Below are positions 12,158 to 24,365 of a stretch of 64,000 nt of DNA, piece by piece. The stretch comes from Curvularia sp. ZM96 (Eukaryota > Ascomycota > Dothideomycetes > Pleosporales > Pleosporaceae). Within the stretch, counting starts at the first letter, position 1; every line of letters starts with the position of its first letter. The position numbers and the translations under genes are program-made. Below the pieces are notes generated by a model. That model did not search any database. It saw only the letters and a list, made by a program, of their open reading frames with translations, and was not told the DNA's origin. The stretch is taken from positions 5,642,001 through 5,706,000 of the forward strand of contig JAJGBQ010000001.1 in the NCBI GenBank assembly GCA_022457065.1, written 5' to 3'.

Positions 12158-12962
12158 TGTGATGAGATGAGGTGTGTGTAGGTTGGTGGGGTGGTGGAGA
12201 TGTAGTGTTCGAGTGTATGAGAGCAGTGACAGCTGGTGTGTGGTAGGAGAGAAGCAGCGATGGGAACTGGAACGAGCGACAAAAAAGCTGGCAGAGGCAA
12301 TTGAAAAAGCCAAACACGTGACCGCGCTCGCATCAGGGCCCGTCCCTCATCGCGGTTAGCGCCTGGTAGCGGGCCAATCAGCGACGCAGTAAAAGTCAGG
12401 AGTAGAGGCGGTCGGGTGGAACCGGTCCGAGGACGCCTGACCAGAGCCTCTGTGCCCTGCCTGTCTTTACCTCAAGTTACTCGGCAATCTTGCATCAAGT
12501 CATGAGTCGATGCCGTCATGACGTCGTCCGCCAGGATGACAGTGTTCACGAACAAAGTTTCAGGATGCCGCCGTGCCTGTATCAAGAATCAGTAAGAAAG
12601 CAAATGCTCTCTCTCTGTACCTCAGGCTTTCGGCTTCCTAAGCAGCCGGTTCCCTTGCTTTTCCTGCAGGGCGCCTGCTGTTGAACCAAATACGATGCTT
12701 GCGCAAGGGTCCGGAAAGCAGTATGACATGTCCGCTAACCTGCCCATGTCCACGCCACTAGTCCCCTCCCATTACCTACGGCTGTAGGTTCATGAGTACT
12801 GGCTCCTGTGGTCTACTATAGACAGCAGCACGTTGCTATTCCAGGCACCGATCAGCATAGTACCCGTCTTGTCGTTCCCCGACTCGCCATTTCCGCTTTG
12901 GCCCACCAGGCGCTCCAGCCTCAGTTCGTTGAGTTTTGCCCCGCCACACCCCAATCGATCAG
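12158..12962. other. Divergent promoter region, no supported gene
   Basis: Lies between the start of cytochrome c (minus strand) and the start of the short-chain dehydrogenase (plus strand). Apart from the CACGTG and CCAAT motifs I see nothing. Confidence 0.6.
12315..12378 (-). promoter_or_regulatory. CACGTG and CCAAT motifs upstream of cytochrome c
   Basis: CACGTG lies at 12315-12320, about 160 nt before the cytochrome c start. CCAAT lies at 12374-12378 on the plus strand, so it appears as ATTGG on the coding strand. CCAAT is the site of the HAP/CBC complex, a known activator of respiratory genes in fungi; CACGTG is a bHLH site. Function here is inferred from position only. Confidence 0.45.
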
Positions 12963-14045
12963 ATGGACCAGATTCCGGGTATCTTGTACGCCGATGAAGA
13001 TTTTACAACATGGTTGATCCTCGGTGCCAGCCGTGGCATTGGCCTGGAATTTGTCAAGCAGCTGTTAGCCAAGAATGAGCGCATCATAGCCACTGTGCGC
13101 GAACCTTGGGCCGGCCACGCCAGTGCCCTGTGGGGACAGGCAGGTAGCGATCATGGCCGATGTCAAATGTACACGTGCGATATTTTATCGGAGCAGAGTA
13201 TCCAAGTATGAACCATCATTCCATTGTCAATCAGTATGGGCTGATGCGACTAGAAATTCGTAGCCCAGCTGGCATCACAGCCCAACCTGAAGATCGACTA
13301 CGTCGTGCTAAACGCAGGTGTCTTAAGGTACCCCAACGTAAGTTCGATATTATGCAATATGCATGGGGCTTGCACTAACCGCTGTAGAGGGCAACCGAGC
13401 TGTACGTTCTCCGTCGCCGTTACGCCTTTCTGGTTACGGCTAAAGCGTGCATCTTGATTAAACTCTACCATGCTTGAGTGATGAGAGTTGTGCAAGGTCA
13501 CAGATACTGACTCTGGATAGATCATTTGATGAATTCGCTTTCCACTTACACACCAACACCATCGGGCCTGTCATCGCAGCGCAGAAACTTCTCCAAACAA
13601 ACATTCCCATTGGCACAATTGTCTTCATGTCCAGCGACTCGGGTTCTCACGGAAACTTTCGTGAGATGGAAGACGGTTTCGCTGCATATGCAGCATCCAA
13701 GGCCGCACTGAACATGGCAGCAAGGCATATGGCTGCTGAGTTGAAGAGAAAGGATGACGATACCATTATTCTATGCATGCATCCAGGTGAAGTAGCGACC
13801 GATATGGCAAACATCCAGCTGCCATGGACAGTAGAGGGCATTATCTCGCCAGAAGAATCGGTCAGGAAGATGATTGAGGTGATAACGACCAAAGGCATAC
13901 AGCACAGTGGTACCTTTTGGACTTATGAGAACAAGGTTAGTCTATCACCAACGTTCTGACCATGTACTGACTGCAGCGCTCCAAAAGCCTTATGTTTGGT
14001 GACAGCGAAGATGCTTGTCACAATGAGGAGGAGAATTTCAGCTAG
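12963..14045 (+). CDS. Short-chain dehydrogenase/reductase
   Basis: Exons 12963-13205, 13254-13337, 13388-13401, 13521-13935 and 13977-14045 give 274 residues. It is an NAD(P)-dependent oxidoreductase of the SDR family with a Rossmann fold; the substrate is unknown. Visible motifs are the nucleotide loop GASRGIG, the structural NAG in VVLNAGVLRYPN, the catalytic serine region FMSSDSGS, and the active-site Tyr-x3-Lys in YAASKAALN, followed by CMHPGEVATDM. The closest general resemblance is to C-factor-like SDRs. Exon 3 is only 14 nt and codes RATE plus two bases of the next Leu; without it the frame breaks. An in-frame ATG 27 nt upstream (12936) is an alternative start. Confidence 0.85.
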
Positions 14046-14704
14046 CATGTGTCTATAAGAGTCTGTCAGATTGCATATGCATACCATTTCCTATCTCTCA
14101 CTGTATACTAGACGTACAAGTGAAGCACGAATGATACGCCCTACCCGATTTATTCTTGCAATTTGTTGGTACAGCTGCTTGATCGAAAAGACTCGAACAT
14201 GCAGTCCGGTTGGTTGCGTTCCTGCTGTTATCTCTCCATAAAGTATTGAATATCAGCCAGAAGGGGCTACCGTATGAACTTCCGTCACCGTCGCAATATG
14301 TCCAGCAATGGGCTCGCAATATACTCGTCGAAAAGCAGTTGAAGTGCTAAAAGATGAGAGAAACACGGTTCTAACATTTTTGCACTTCACGTGCTTCCGT
14401 CGTTACAAACACTCATGGCGATATAATGCTAGAGAGAAGCGTTATCAACTACTTGTTAAACTTCCTAAGACCAATACAGGGGCACAGGCTCTATGTTTGT
14501 CAGGGCTTTAAGTATGCTCGGTACTTGCGTAAATGCAAGCGGGACATACTCATATTCGGAAAAAGCACACGTAACATGTGAATTGAAGCATACGCGGTTA
14601 CCTTTTTTCAAATCGAGATATTTTTTTAACACTATGTATCGAGTCTTTGTTCGTGAACACAATCTGTCGTTGCGCGGCGGCTGAACCAACGTGACGTCTC
14701 CACA
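14046..14704. other. Intergenic, no supported gene
   Basis: AT-leaning sequence between two plus-strand genes. Short overlapping open frames on both strands show no protein signature. Confidence 0.55.
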
Positions 14705-16670
14705 ATGACTTCATCGGTAAGTCGTTTCTCCAATCCACCGACATATCAAAACCATCAACATTACAACCCAACCGAAGGTCGAGAACAGGGAAGCTTCATA
14801 TCAGCCATTTTAACCAGCGATAGCCAATGGCAGCCCCTGTTAACATTGCAGACCCGCTCACGGCGCTTCCGCCCGAGATCGTCCTCCGCATCCTTGACTT
14901 TACACCTGTCTCAGCTCTGGGTTCTCTCATCTGCACATCACGTGCCTGGCATCAGTTCATCGACGATACCCACCAAGACACTATCTACTCCTCCCTGTTG
15001 AAAACATCACACCCACCCAAGAAATTGCAATCACCCAGCAATACCCGCGACTTTTCTTTCCTTGAAAACTGCACCAGCTTTTCCGAATACTTTGACAATG
15101 TCACGTCGTGGAAAGACTTGTGTAAGCGCCAAACGCTACTCGAGCGTAACTGGAATGCTCCACAGCCAGTAACTCGCGAATCCGTCTTGCAGGTTGGCAA
15201 TTATGCAATATGGCGGTTCAAAGTAGACTTCAAACGCCGTTTCTTCATCTCCACTTCGCACGCAGGCGGTCTATATGTTACGGACATGGACACAGGCAGC
15301 CTCCTATGGCAGTTGCCTTCAGTGCTAGACACCGCAGACGAGCATGCTGTTAGACCATACGCACATCTTGAATACCAGGATGGCACCGCAGTTTTTGATC
15401 GCATGGGCGACGCGGTAGAGGTATGGCGGATAGACGAAGAGGCAACTGAAAGAGGAGTGTTCAAGCGTGTGGCTATCATCGATCATGATTGCCAAACAAG
15501 AGGATTTCAGCTCTCATACTGGACATTGGTAGTCGTCTCGGTAGAAGGTCAGGGTTTCGTCTACGACATGAAGCAGGACCCACCGAAGCTCACTACACAT
15601 CTTACTATTGAGCAAGATGCAGTTGGCCACTTGGACCAGAACGAAGATATGATAGTCTACTCCATGGGCACGCGTGGTTATCATGTATATGACAAGAAAT
15701 CAGGAGACTGCCTCGGCAAGCTGCAGCCATCGCACTGCACGGAAAAGTATCACGTGCATCCGCTACCACCTGTCGACGGCCCTGGCTTTGCAGAGCCAAT
15801 GTCTGGATTACGCCATGGCCCGACAAGACAGGTCTTTCCTCCCACTTCACCGCGCAAGGATCGCCTCACACCTATTCAACTGGGTAAGGGCCCTCTACCA
15901 AACACGCCCGAGGACCCCAACCACCCCAGGAACGGCGAGGACGAGTGGGGCGCCGGCATGCTAGATCGCGACAGCAACCTCTTCGTCGGTTTCTCCCGTC
16001 TCGGCCGTGTGTTCGTCTGCTCTGATATTCGCAAGGCACTTAAAGACGGACCTACCGGCATAGCACGCCACAGCCAGATTCTCGAGTGCGAATCCGACGG
16101 CTCGGATTTTGACCTCGGCGGATGGCTCTCCGTTAGAAACCACCGCATCATGTTTGCAATTCAAAACAGAATTCTGATCGTTGCGCTTGACGCGGAGAAC
16201 AGACTTGGCGTTTGTGAAGAGAAGAAAGCGAGCCGGTCTTCATACTCACTCTTCTCTAGTTCGACGCCCGAGTTGATGATTCCGGTTAGTTTCATGGCAC
16301 TGTATGACGATGCTATTATGACGACGTATGCTGTACGTTCATCCTTTCCTCTCAGTCGCAAAAAACAATCGTGCAATTAGGCTTACACACAGCAAAGACC
16401 ATAGGCAAGCTGCGAGAAGAAGACGCACCAGGTCGTATTTTTAGAACAAAAGCGATTCGGGTTCTTAGTCTGGCGCCTTCGCTTGATAATACCGATTCTG
16501 AGATTGCGGACAAGGAAATGAAGGCAGAGGGTGCAAAGAAACCGCAGGATGTGCTGCAGGAGTTGTTAATGATGTTTAATGATGAGGATGAGGAGGGAGA
16601 TACTATCTGGGGCGTGGGAGATGCAATTGCCTTTGAAGAGGAATGGATTGACGAGAGTGATGGAGAGTGA
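14705..16670 (+). CDS. F-box protein with a long propeller-like C-terminal part
   Basis: Likely exons 14705-14716, 14824-16332 and about 16398-16670, roughly 597 residues. The F-box lies near residues 14-50 (LTALPPEIVLRILDFTPVSA then LICTSRAWHQFI), which would tie it to Skp1 in an SCF ubiquitin ligase. The rest has WD-like or PQQ-like strands (GGLYVTDMDTGSLLWQLP, LVVVSVEGQGFVYDM, MIVYSMGTRGYHVYDKKSGD) that may form a substrate-binding propeller. The C-terminal exon is acidic. The first coding exon would be only MTSS; an ATG at 14827 is the simpler start. The last splice is not clean: consensus acceptors give the wrong phase, and the frame is kept only by an unusual AAG acceptor at 16395-16397. 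Confidence 0.75.
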
Positions 16671-17739
16671 TTAGCTGGCGGATGGTGGTTTAAGAAGCCG
16701 CTTGCTATGGCTAAGAGGAGGTTGGAGTTTTTCAAATCATGCACATTTGTGCCCCCAGTCTTGCGCCGCAAAGTCAAAATCGGCTCCATTTTTGCCATTT
16801 CAATTACTTTCTCTTTGCCTTTTACGGATGGTCGCCCCGTCGTCTTTATGTGTTACGAAACACATCTCTAAATACTCGAAGCTACATATTATTGCCAAGG
16901 CCATGACTGACGAAAACATCAAAGTCCTTTTCCAATCCACAATTGTCAATCACTGCAACGATGCTGACGCACTAACAGCAAAGCGTGCCGAGCCTTGTCC
17001 CCGCATAACAAACACGAGGCTGCAGGCGCCGCGTACATAAAAATACGAGGTTACAAAACAACGTGCCCTGTGACGTGGTTACTCTCATTCTCTTCTCCCT
17101 GGGAATCGAGCTTGCTGGACAGGTAGCCAGGAAAGGAAGTTAGTTGGTATTGTCGGGTGCTTATTCATGTCCCGGATACGAGGTTTGTAGCACCACTTTT
17201 TTGTGATATCTAATATTTCGATGTCATGTCAATCATGCGGAATGCTTGCGCGATTCAGTTAGAAGTGTAGAAGGTGTCTAGAAAATTTGTTCAGGTGGTG
17301 CTATATACGTGTAAATAGACGTGTAAACCTTTGTAAAGGAACACTCGTAGATAGAAACCCTCGCAACCAGAGTATCCATAACGACGTCATCCAAAATAAT
17401 ATATAGGAATCGAAAAATGTCGGGAGCACGAGTCTGGTACCACAAAATACAGGAATGCTGACGCCGATCAGTGCTATAAATAGGACCGGGGTGCCTGAAT
17501 GTGGAGTAACTAATGGAACTTCCACCGGAAATCTTTGAGTCGATGGAGTGATTGTTAGTAGCTTCCGAGCCGGGTGTTTGGGGGCATGGTAGCAATGATG
17601 CTCGTATTTCTGGGTACATAAGAGAGAGCGATGATGGACAGATTGGAAGGCAGAAGCCATACACCATCTTCCAGTCCTCATATCCAAACAAAATCTCTCA
17701 GCGACTGTGCAAACTTACCACTTGCTAAAAACCTTTACG
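16671..17739. other. Intergenic and promoter, no supported gene
   Basis: Mostly AT-leaning. A TATA-like element (TATAAATA) lies at 17475-17482, about 260 nt before the next start. An open frame on the minus strand (17278-17691) lacks protein features. Confidence 0.55.
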
Positions 17740-18368
17740 ATGCATTTCACCGCCACTTCTAACATTGCTTTCTTTGCATTTGCAGTCTCGATTGCTGCCT
17801 CTCCTGTTGTAGCCCGTCAAGATGCGCTGCAAGACTGGCAAGTATCCAGCGTCTCAGTGTTTACACCCTCGGGACGACCAGGAAGCTACCCATGGGCTCG
17901 CATTCAAGCAAATGTTACCGACCCGAATGAAATCAACCTCGGTACTGCGCCTGACGATGGCCACCAAGTTATCATTCCTGGAGGAAGCCAGGGTCTGGTA
18001 TGTTTCCTAATCTCTCTTCTTTCTCTCCAACCTTATACTAACGCGATCAGAATTGCGAGGCCAAATGGTTCACAAAAGGCGAGTCACCGCTCGACCGCAC
18101 ATGGCCTTGCGACCCGGTTGGGGATGGCTACTGGGTTATGAAGGTGGAGCCAGGCACAAATGGCTTCGGGACTGGCGACTTCAATCTCAAGTTCTTGCAT
18201 GTGCCGGATACAATTTACCACGGTGCTCAATACACGGCGACCTTTGCGGCGACGGGACATTTCGAGGTTGGAAAGAATATGGCTGGCACTTGCGGTGGAA
18301 GCGGTGTCTGTAACTGGGGACTCAAGGCCGACAGCAAGCCTGTCAAGATTACTCCTTCGAAGGTCTGA
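17740..18368 (+). CDS. Secreted cysteine protein resembling the Alt a 1 (AA1-like) family
   Basis: Exons 17740-17997 and 18051-18368 give 191 residues. Residues 1-23 form a signal peptide (MHFTATSNIAFFAFAVSIAA, likely cut after SPVVA or ARQ). The mature part has four cysteines arranged as a wide pair (NCEAKWF ... TWPC) and a close pair (GTCGGSGVC). It also has a Trp-led first strand (DWQVSSVSVF) and a Gly/Tyr/Trp turn (RPGSYPWARIQANV). That order matches the layout of the Alt a 1 beta-barrel proteins, which are secreted by Pleosporales and related fungi and described as allergens and plant-interaction factors. The cysteine spacing differs from the founding member, so this is family-level inference. 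The start at 17740 is preferred over an in-frame ATG at 17707 because it gives a cleaner signal peptide. Confidence 0.6.
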
Positions 18369-19269
18369 ATCCAGGGAGGAAGGACGGGCTCATAATCGGC
18401 TGAGCTCGAGATAGCTCTGCCGAGGTCAATTGGTTAACGCCTTGGAATTGTACAAAGACTGTTTTAGAGCCTAATGCTGTTATTGAGTATGGACAAAAGA
18501 ATAGCAAAATATACCAATGAGGCGTACTGAGCGGTATAAAGCTCCCTTTTCGGCTGTCGAGTCCCTTTTGCGGTGCTCACCCATGCATACACTAATGCCG
18601 GTGGATTACGTCTTCCCTCGGCGATCAGCACAACCAGACTGCGGGTAGACATCACGCCTGGTCATAAGAGAGACTTGATGTCCTCAGCATGCTGAATCCC
18701 ACGTGCCGCGGTGAAACGGCAATTGCTGAGCCATCGTGTGGTATCGGAACTGGCCGGCGAGGCGCCGGGAATGAGATTCTTATCCATCCCAACCTCCGTC
18801 AATTGCCGCGTCAGTCCGGCGGCACCCTGCAACATCCACGCTATCAGGTGCAAATCACCAATAACAGTGACATGGCATAGCATTTGTTGGTTGATAGTGT
18901 TGCAGAATGCGTGCTGTTCCAGGGGTTGCGGTGGTGGTGGGACAGAGGAATGCCTGTGTGTAGCCCTTATCCCCGCATTTCAGCTCCGGACTTGGCATCG
19001 TCACAAGCTCGAAGCTCCCCTCCGCCGAAGCAATGCCTCTAGCTCGCCATTCACGTTGCGCCCACTAGTCTGCATCAGTCGACCGACCAAGCAGATCCCT
19101 CGGCCCAGAGGTTCAAGATGGGTGACGTCTGGATCATAAATATTGTCGACCAGCCGCCTGGCTTTCCCCGCACACTCTGTCCTTGAATATATTCTCCTTC
19201 TTCCAGGTCTCTTTCTGCACCTTGAAGCTATAAACAACCCTTCAAAAAAGTACACCTACTAAGTTCACA
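18369..19269. other. Intergenic and malate synthase promoter
   Basis: No supported gene. The last 100 nt before 19270 are pyrimidine-rich leader sequence. Carbon-source control sites would be expected here, but I cannot point to one with confidence. Confidence 0.55.
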
Positions 19270-21057
19270 ATGGCCAATCCTGAACGCATCCTGCGAGAGG
19301 TAAACATCCTCGGTGACCTCAACGACCAGAACCGTCACATTCTCAGCAAGGACGCCTGTGTCTTCCTTGCACTCCTCCACCGCACATTTAATGAGCGCAG
19401 GAAAGCGCTCCTTCAGCGACGAGTAATTCGACAGGCTGAGCTCGACAAGGGAAACCTTCTCGACTTTCTCCCAGAGACTAAGCACATTCGAGAGAACGAT
19501 GCTTGGAAGGGCGCACCACCAGCGCCTGGTCTCGTCGACAGGCGCGTTGAGATCACTGGCCCAACCGATCGCAAGATGGTTGTCAACGCCTTGAACTCTG
19601 ATGTTTGGACCTACATGGCTGATTTTGAGGGTACTTCATCTATACTAGACCAGTAAAGGAGCACCGTCGCTGACTCTTGCAGATTCATCCGCGCCAACAT
19701 GGGACAACATGATCAACGGCCAACTGAACCTATACGATGCCATTCGCAGGCAAGTCGACTTCAAGCAAGGCGAGAAGGAGTACAAGCTCCGCACCGACCG
19801 AAAGCTTCCCACACTCATCGCTCGTGCACGAGGCTGGCATCTTGAGGAGAAGCACTTTACTGTTGATGGCGAGCCCATTTCCGGCGGCTTGTTCGACTTT
19901 GGACTGTACTTTTTCCACAACGCACATGAGCTCGTTAAGCGCGGAGCAGGACCATACTTCTATCTGCCCAAGATGGAGTCGCATCTGGAAGCCAGGCTCT
20001 GGAACGATGTCTTCAACCTGGCCCAGGACTACATTGGTATGAAGCGCGGAACTATCCGTGGAACAGTCTTGATTGAGACCATCACTGCTGCCTTCGAGAT
20101 GGATGAGGTATGTTACAATGATCGATCATGTACAGGATTATACTAATCAACACACAGATCATCTACGAGCTTCGCGACCACTCGTCTGGCCTCAACTGCG
20201 GCCGCTGGGACTACATCTTCAGCACCATCAAGCGCTTCCGTCAGAACCCTAGCTTTGTCCTTCCCGACCGCGACTCGGTCACCATGACCTCCCCCTTCAT
20301 GGATGCATACGTCAAGCTTCTCATCAAGACATGCCACAGACGTGGTGTTCACGCTATGGGAGGCATGGCAGCCCAGATCCCTATCAAGAACGACCAGCAG
20401 GCCAATGACGCTGCCATGGCCAAGGTCCGCGCAGACAAGCTCCGCGAGGTCCGCGCTGGCCACGACGGCACATGGGTCGCCCATCCCGCTCTTGCAGCCA
20501 TTGCGAGCGAAATCTTCAACGAGCACATGCCCACTCCCAACCAGATGCACGTCCGTCGCGAGGATGTTCACATCACGGCTAACGATCTGCTCAACATGAA
20601 TGTGCCCGGAAAGGTCACCGAGGATGGCATCCGCAAGAACCTCGACATTGGTCTCGCATACATGGAGGCCTGGATCCGTGGCGTTGGCTGTGTACCCATC
20701 AACTATCTCATGGAGGATGCTGCTACCGCCGAAGTATCAAGAAGTCAGCTGTGGCAATGGACCAAGCACAATGTCCAAACTGCAGAGGGCAAGAAGGTCA
20801 CAAAGGACTACGCTCTCAAGCTGCTGCGCGAGCAAGCCAAGGCATTGAGCGACAAGGCACCAAAGGGAAACAAGTACCATCTTGCAGCCAAGTACTTCGA
20901 GAGCCAGGTTACTGGAGAAGATTATGCTGAGTTCTTGACTTCGTAAGTCTAATTCGCTTTCCAACTTATAACGAATAATTTGCTAACGAGACATCGCAGT
21001 CTTCTCTACAACGAAATCACGAATGTAGGTCCACCCAAGGGAGCCTCCAAGTTGTGA
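19270..21057 (+). CDS. Malate synthase, peroxisomal (glyoxylate cycle)
   Basis: Exons 19270-19630, 19683-20107, 20158-20942 and 21000-21057 give 542 residues, the normal length for the family. It condenses glyoxylate with acetyl-CoA to malate, letting the fungus grow on acetate or fatty acids. Diagnostic segments are MADFEDSSAPTWDNMINGQ (formed across the first intron), YFYLPKMESHLEARLWNDVF, RGTVLIETITAAFEMDEI, LNCGRWDYIFSTIK and NYLMEDAATAEVSRSQLWQW. The protein ends in SKL, a type 1 peroxisomal targeting signal, coded by the short last exon. Confidence 0.97.
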
Positions 21058-22025
21058 ATGTGATGCGAAATCTGTTGTTTCTCTCGATGTAACGAGCATA
21101 TGAAAAAGTGCTTTTCGTCTGCTGTTGTTCATGTTTTTTGCGTTTGTTTGTAATTGTATACCAAACCCACGGCCATGTTGTTCTGAGCCAAGAATGCATA
21201 GTGTAAAGCACTTTACTGTACCTTTGTTTGCCTGCTTGCCTGCTAGTCTCCCCCGCACTTCAAAATCGCTGCATGTGAAAGCAAAGCTGACGGTGTGCCT
21301 CCACTCCAAATAGGCCGGTTCTCCCGTCGCTGCCTCGAAATTATGAGCTCACACATACGGCCGAGGTTAAGCACCTATAGCTTCGCTGAGAAAGAGGGGA
21401 AAGGATTTATAATGACGATGACGACGACGATGAGTATGCACGAACGATTTGATGCAGATTCACTGACATGTGAAAAGAGTTCAGGGTGTTTGAGCTTGTT
21501 TTTTTGGTGGTTGTTTGAATGCATGGCTTATGGGTGGTCTGACAAATGGCGCTTGTTAATACTATTACCTGTTTTGTTTAGTCTGTTTTTCACCACAGTA
21601 CATATTTTAGGGTGAGAAGAGTGCGACTTTTGTTTGCGATGGAGCCTGAGGGTTCGGCGACAGGAATGTAAATCATGAACTGAACCATGGCCAGGGCAAC
21701 ATACATGACATTGGGCTTGACAACATTAACATAGTGCAATGTCAAATCCAATCAGCAGTGCTCACTCATAGGGACATGATGCATAGGCAAGCGATGAATA
21801 ACATGGGTCTCAGAATGAAAAAGAAAAAAACGGAGACTAAATGAAAAACAGAAACTGTCTTCACATGAACATTGAAACCCATGATTCGTAGTCTCGTGGT
21901 ATCTAGAGAAGTGGCGTTATCATGCCGAGTGCATTCAGTGTCCCGCGACTAGCAGCAGACCAGATACATGACTAAACACCCATTTTGACCTGACCGATGC
22001 ACCGAAGAAGCCCCAAATATCACCC
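21058..22025. other. Convergent 3' regions, no supported gene
   Basis: Lies between the 3' ends of malate synthase and the ribosomal protein gene. A small run of GAC/GAT triplets occurs near 21414-21432. Nothing else is visible. Confidence 0.6.
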
Positions 22026-22731
22026 TTACTTCCTGAGAAGACGCTGGTAGAAAGCAAGCTCCTCACCCTCGAGGATGTAACCGTCGCAGCGACCGCTCTG
22101 GCCGGGACGGGAAGAGACAGCGGCGTACAGACGACCGGCCTCGAACTGCTTCTCAACGGCGTTCTCAATCTTGCCACTGGTCTTGAGGCGCTCGGCCTGC
22201 TTCTTGGTGACCGAGTTGGACTTCTTCTTGTCCTCCTCCTTCTCACCGGCCTTGGCCTGCCTCCTGCGGCCGAGCGAGGAGCCGTAGTGGGCCTCGTACC
22301 ACTGCCTGAAGGGAGCGGCATCGATCTGGACGATAGCGGAGCGGGTCAGGGTGTTGGTACGGACGAGCTCGTTGTTGGAGGGGTGGTAGACGACACCGAT
22401 GACACGGGTCTTCTTGGCGATGCCCTCGGAGCCCCAGGAGAAGTTGCCGGACTCGAGACGGAGAGCACGGAACTTGCGGTTGCCGCCACGGGTGCGGACA
22501 AGATGGATACGCTTAGTGCCAATACGGGTATTGGCAGGCTGGCGACCCTTCTCGAAAGCCCTGAAGCCATGTTAGACATGACTAGAGAAGCGATCGGGTT
22601 ATGCATACCTCTTCTTGCGGTAGTATGCGCGCTTCGCACCGGACGCGGAACGCTTGTGGCGAGAGTCTCGTGAGATACTGGTAATTGTTAGCGGGTGGAA
22701 AGACTAGACGAGGAAAAGATAAATACCCCAT
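22026..22731 (-). CDS. RPS8: 40S ribosomal protein S8 (eS8)
   Basis: Exons on the minus strand: 22731-22727, 22677-22609 and 22560-22026, giving 202 residues, the family's usual length. It is a structural protein of the small ribosomal subunit. Recognised from GISRDSRHKRSASGAKRAYY, GRQPANTRIG, VRTRGGNRKFRALRLESGNF, WGSEGIAKKTRVIGVVYHPS and the end LAFYQRLLRK. The first exon is only 5 nt (ATG plus GG); the second codon is completed after the intron. Tiny first coding exons are common in fungal ribosomal protein genes. Confidence 0.97.
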
Positions 22732-24365
22732 GATTGCGGTTGTTCAGAAGACGGCTGCCCACAATCAAGTTAGCTTGTGCTCTTTTTGCATGTTCAATTT
22801 GTATGCTCTCCGAGGCCGTAGCATTGCTCCACACTGCCTCAGTAGTCCTTGCATTGTATAACCCAGGGCAGAAGTATCTCGGAGCGATTGGAGTCTTCGC
22901 GTGCGACAATGTCTTCCGTCGGTATGGGCATGCAGCTGAGGCACGTTGGCAGGGCGGCGTCGATATCGCAATGCTGGACGGCCTCCAAGTCGAATACAAG
23001 GCGTCCTCTGTTGCGTACCTGTGTCTGGTCTTCCGGTGCAATCTGTGTTGTCGTGGGGTTAGTTGGCGCTTGTCAGAAGATGATGGGAAATTCAAGATGA
23101 TTTTCGAATTGAGCGTTGGTGCCAAGGCCACGCTAAACAATAAGCGAGCAGGTGCGGTGCCCTTCACGCGACCACCACCCTCACCACGCGTCTTCTGCAT
23201 TTCCACAAGGAAACTTTTTTTTTTCGCATTCCCAAACTCCTTGTACGGGTTCGGGTCCAGTAAACCAGCAAATGAATTCAGCAATTCTTTTGAGCGTCAA
23301 CGCAAATGATAGGCGAATGGTGGCGCTAGGTACTGCGGCGCGTGACTGCACGTGTGTGCTCCAGCTACCATTGTGCCAACACCATCAAGTTTGAATTCGC
23401 AAGTTTGTCCTTGCTCATTCCGTCAGCTAATCTCACTCTACGACGCTCGTTGCGGGGTTGGTAATACCTAGAAGCTCGTAAATATACTCTGTGCGCCACA
23501 TGGCGCTTGTACCAAGCCCTGTACATATACCCCTCAACCCGGTCACGGAATTCTCTGGAAAAAACATGCGCAATCACCATTCTCCCTTAACTGAGTTCTT
23601 CCGGATATCGAGCAAGCCGGGTATCACACAGCGTTTGGAACTCGCTAAGGGGTCTAGGATAGACCGGCTTTTGGTAAACATCCAGCTGACGTATCACACG
23701 TCTTTCTCGGCCCGGATAAAACCACTTCCAACGTCGGGTATTTCCAATCGGCAGGTCACTGGTCTCAGATTCTGGGGCGTCTAATCAATGGCAATATAAC
23801 TATATGCTCTACACGACTGTGTCCAACCTTATCTCAATCTGTGGCTGCCGTGTCGGTAGGAGCAGAAGGCGGAGATTTTATGTCAGTATCCTTAATTGCT
23901 ACGGCAGCCTGTTACATGCAAGGATCTGGATAGTTGTGTCACCTGGAGACGGTATAGGAGCTTGCAGTACTTTTCTCCTCACTCTGAGTAACCAGCGTCA
24001 TGCATTTTTGACATCATCATTTTCCAACAACCATGTCCTCCGCCCACTTTCACATTGGCAGGCAGGACAACATGCCTTCGTTCTATCATCGCTTGTGTTC
24101 ATGTGTGACGTGGATAGGGGTTACTCAAGCGGGTAGGCACCAGCCGTTGCAGTCCTTGGTTCACAAAGGTTGATTGCGCTGACCCAATCTGAAACAGCAT
24201 TCGGCTATAGGTCAGCGGCAGCAGTAGAAAGTCTTGGTGTAGTAGCGCCGAAATCAAGTGCGAGTGCCACAGTTGGCGCCATTGATTACCAGCTGACTTT
24301 GTGTGCTATTAGTGCTAGATTTAACCCTTGCCATACCTACGACAAGTGCATCCTCATCAAGCCCG
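22732..24365. other. Intergenic, no supported gene
   Basis: Contains the eS8 promoter and leader. Open frames exist on both strands at 22688-23309, overlapping each other, and at 23804-24136, but none has a recognisable domain, so I call nothing. A T-run lies at about 23216-23224. Confidence 0.5.

Noticed and set aside
22688..23309. Overlapping open frames of 198 (minus) and 191 (plus) residues
   Set aside because: Both strands are open over the same stretch, neither has a domain, and the region is the eS8 promoter and leader.
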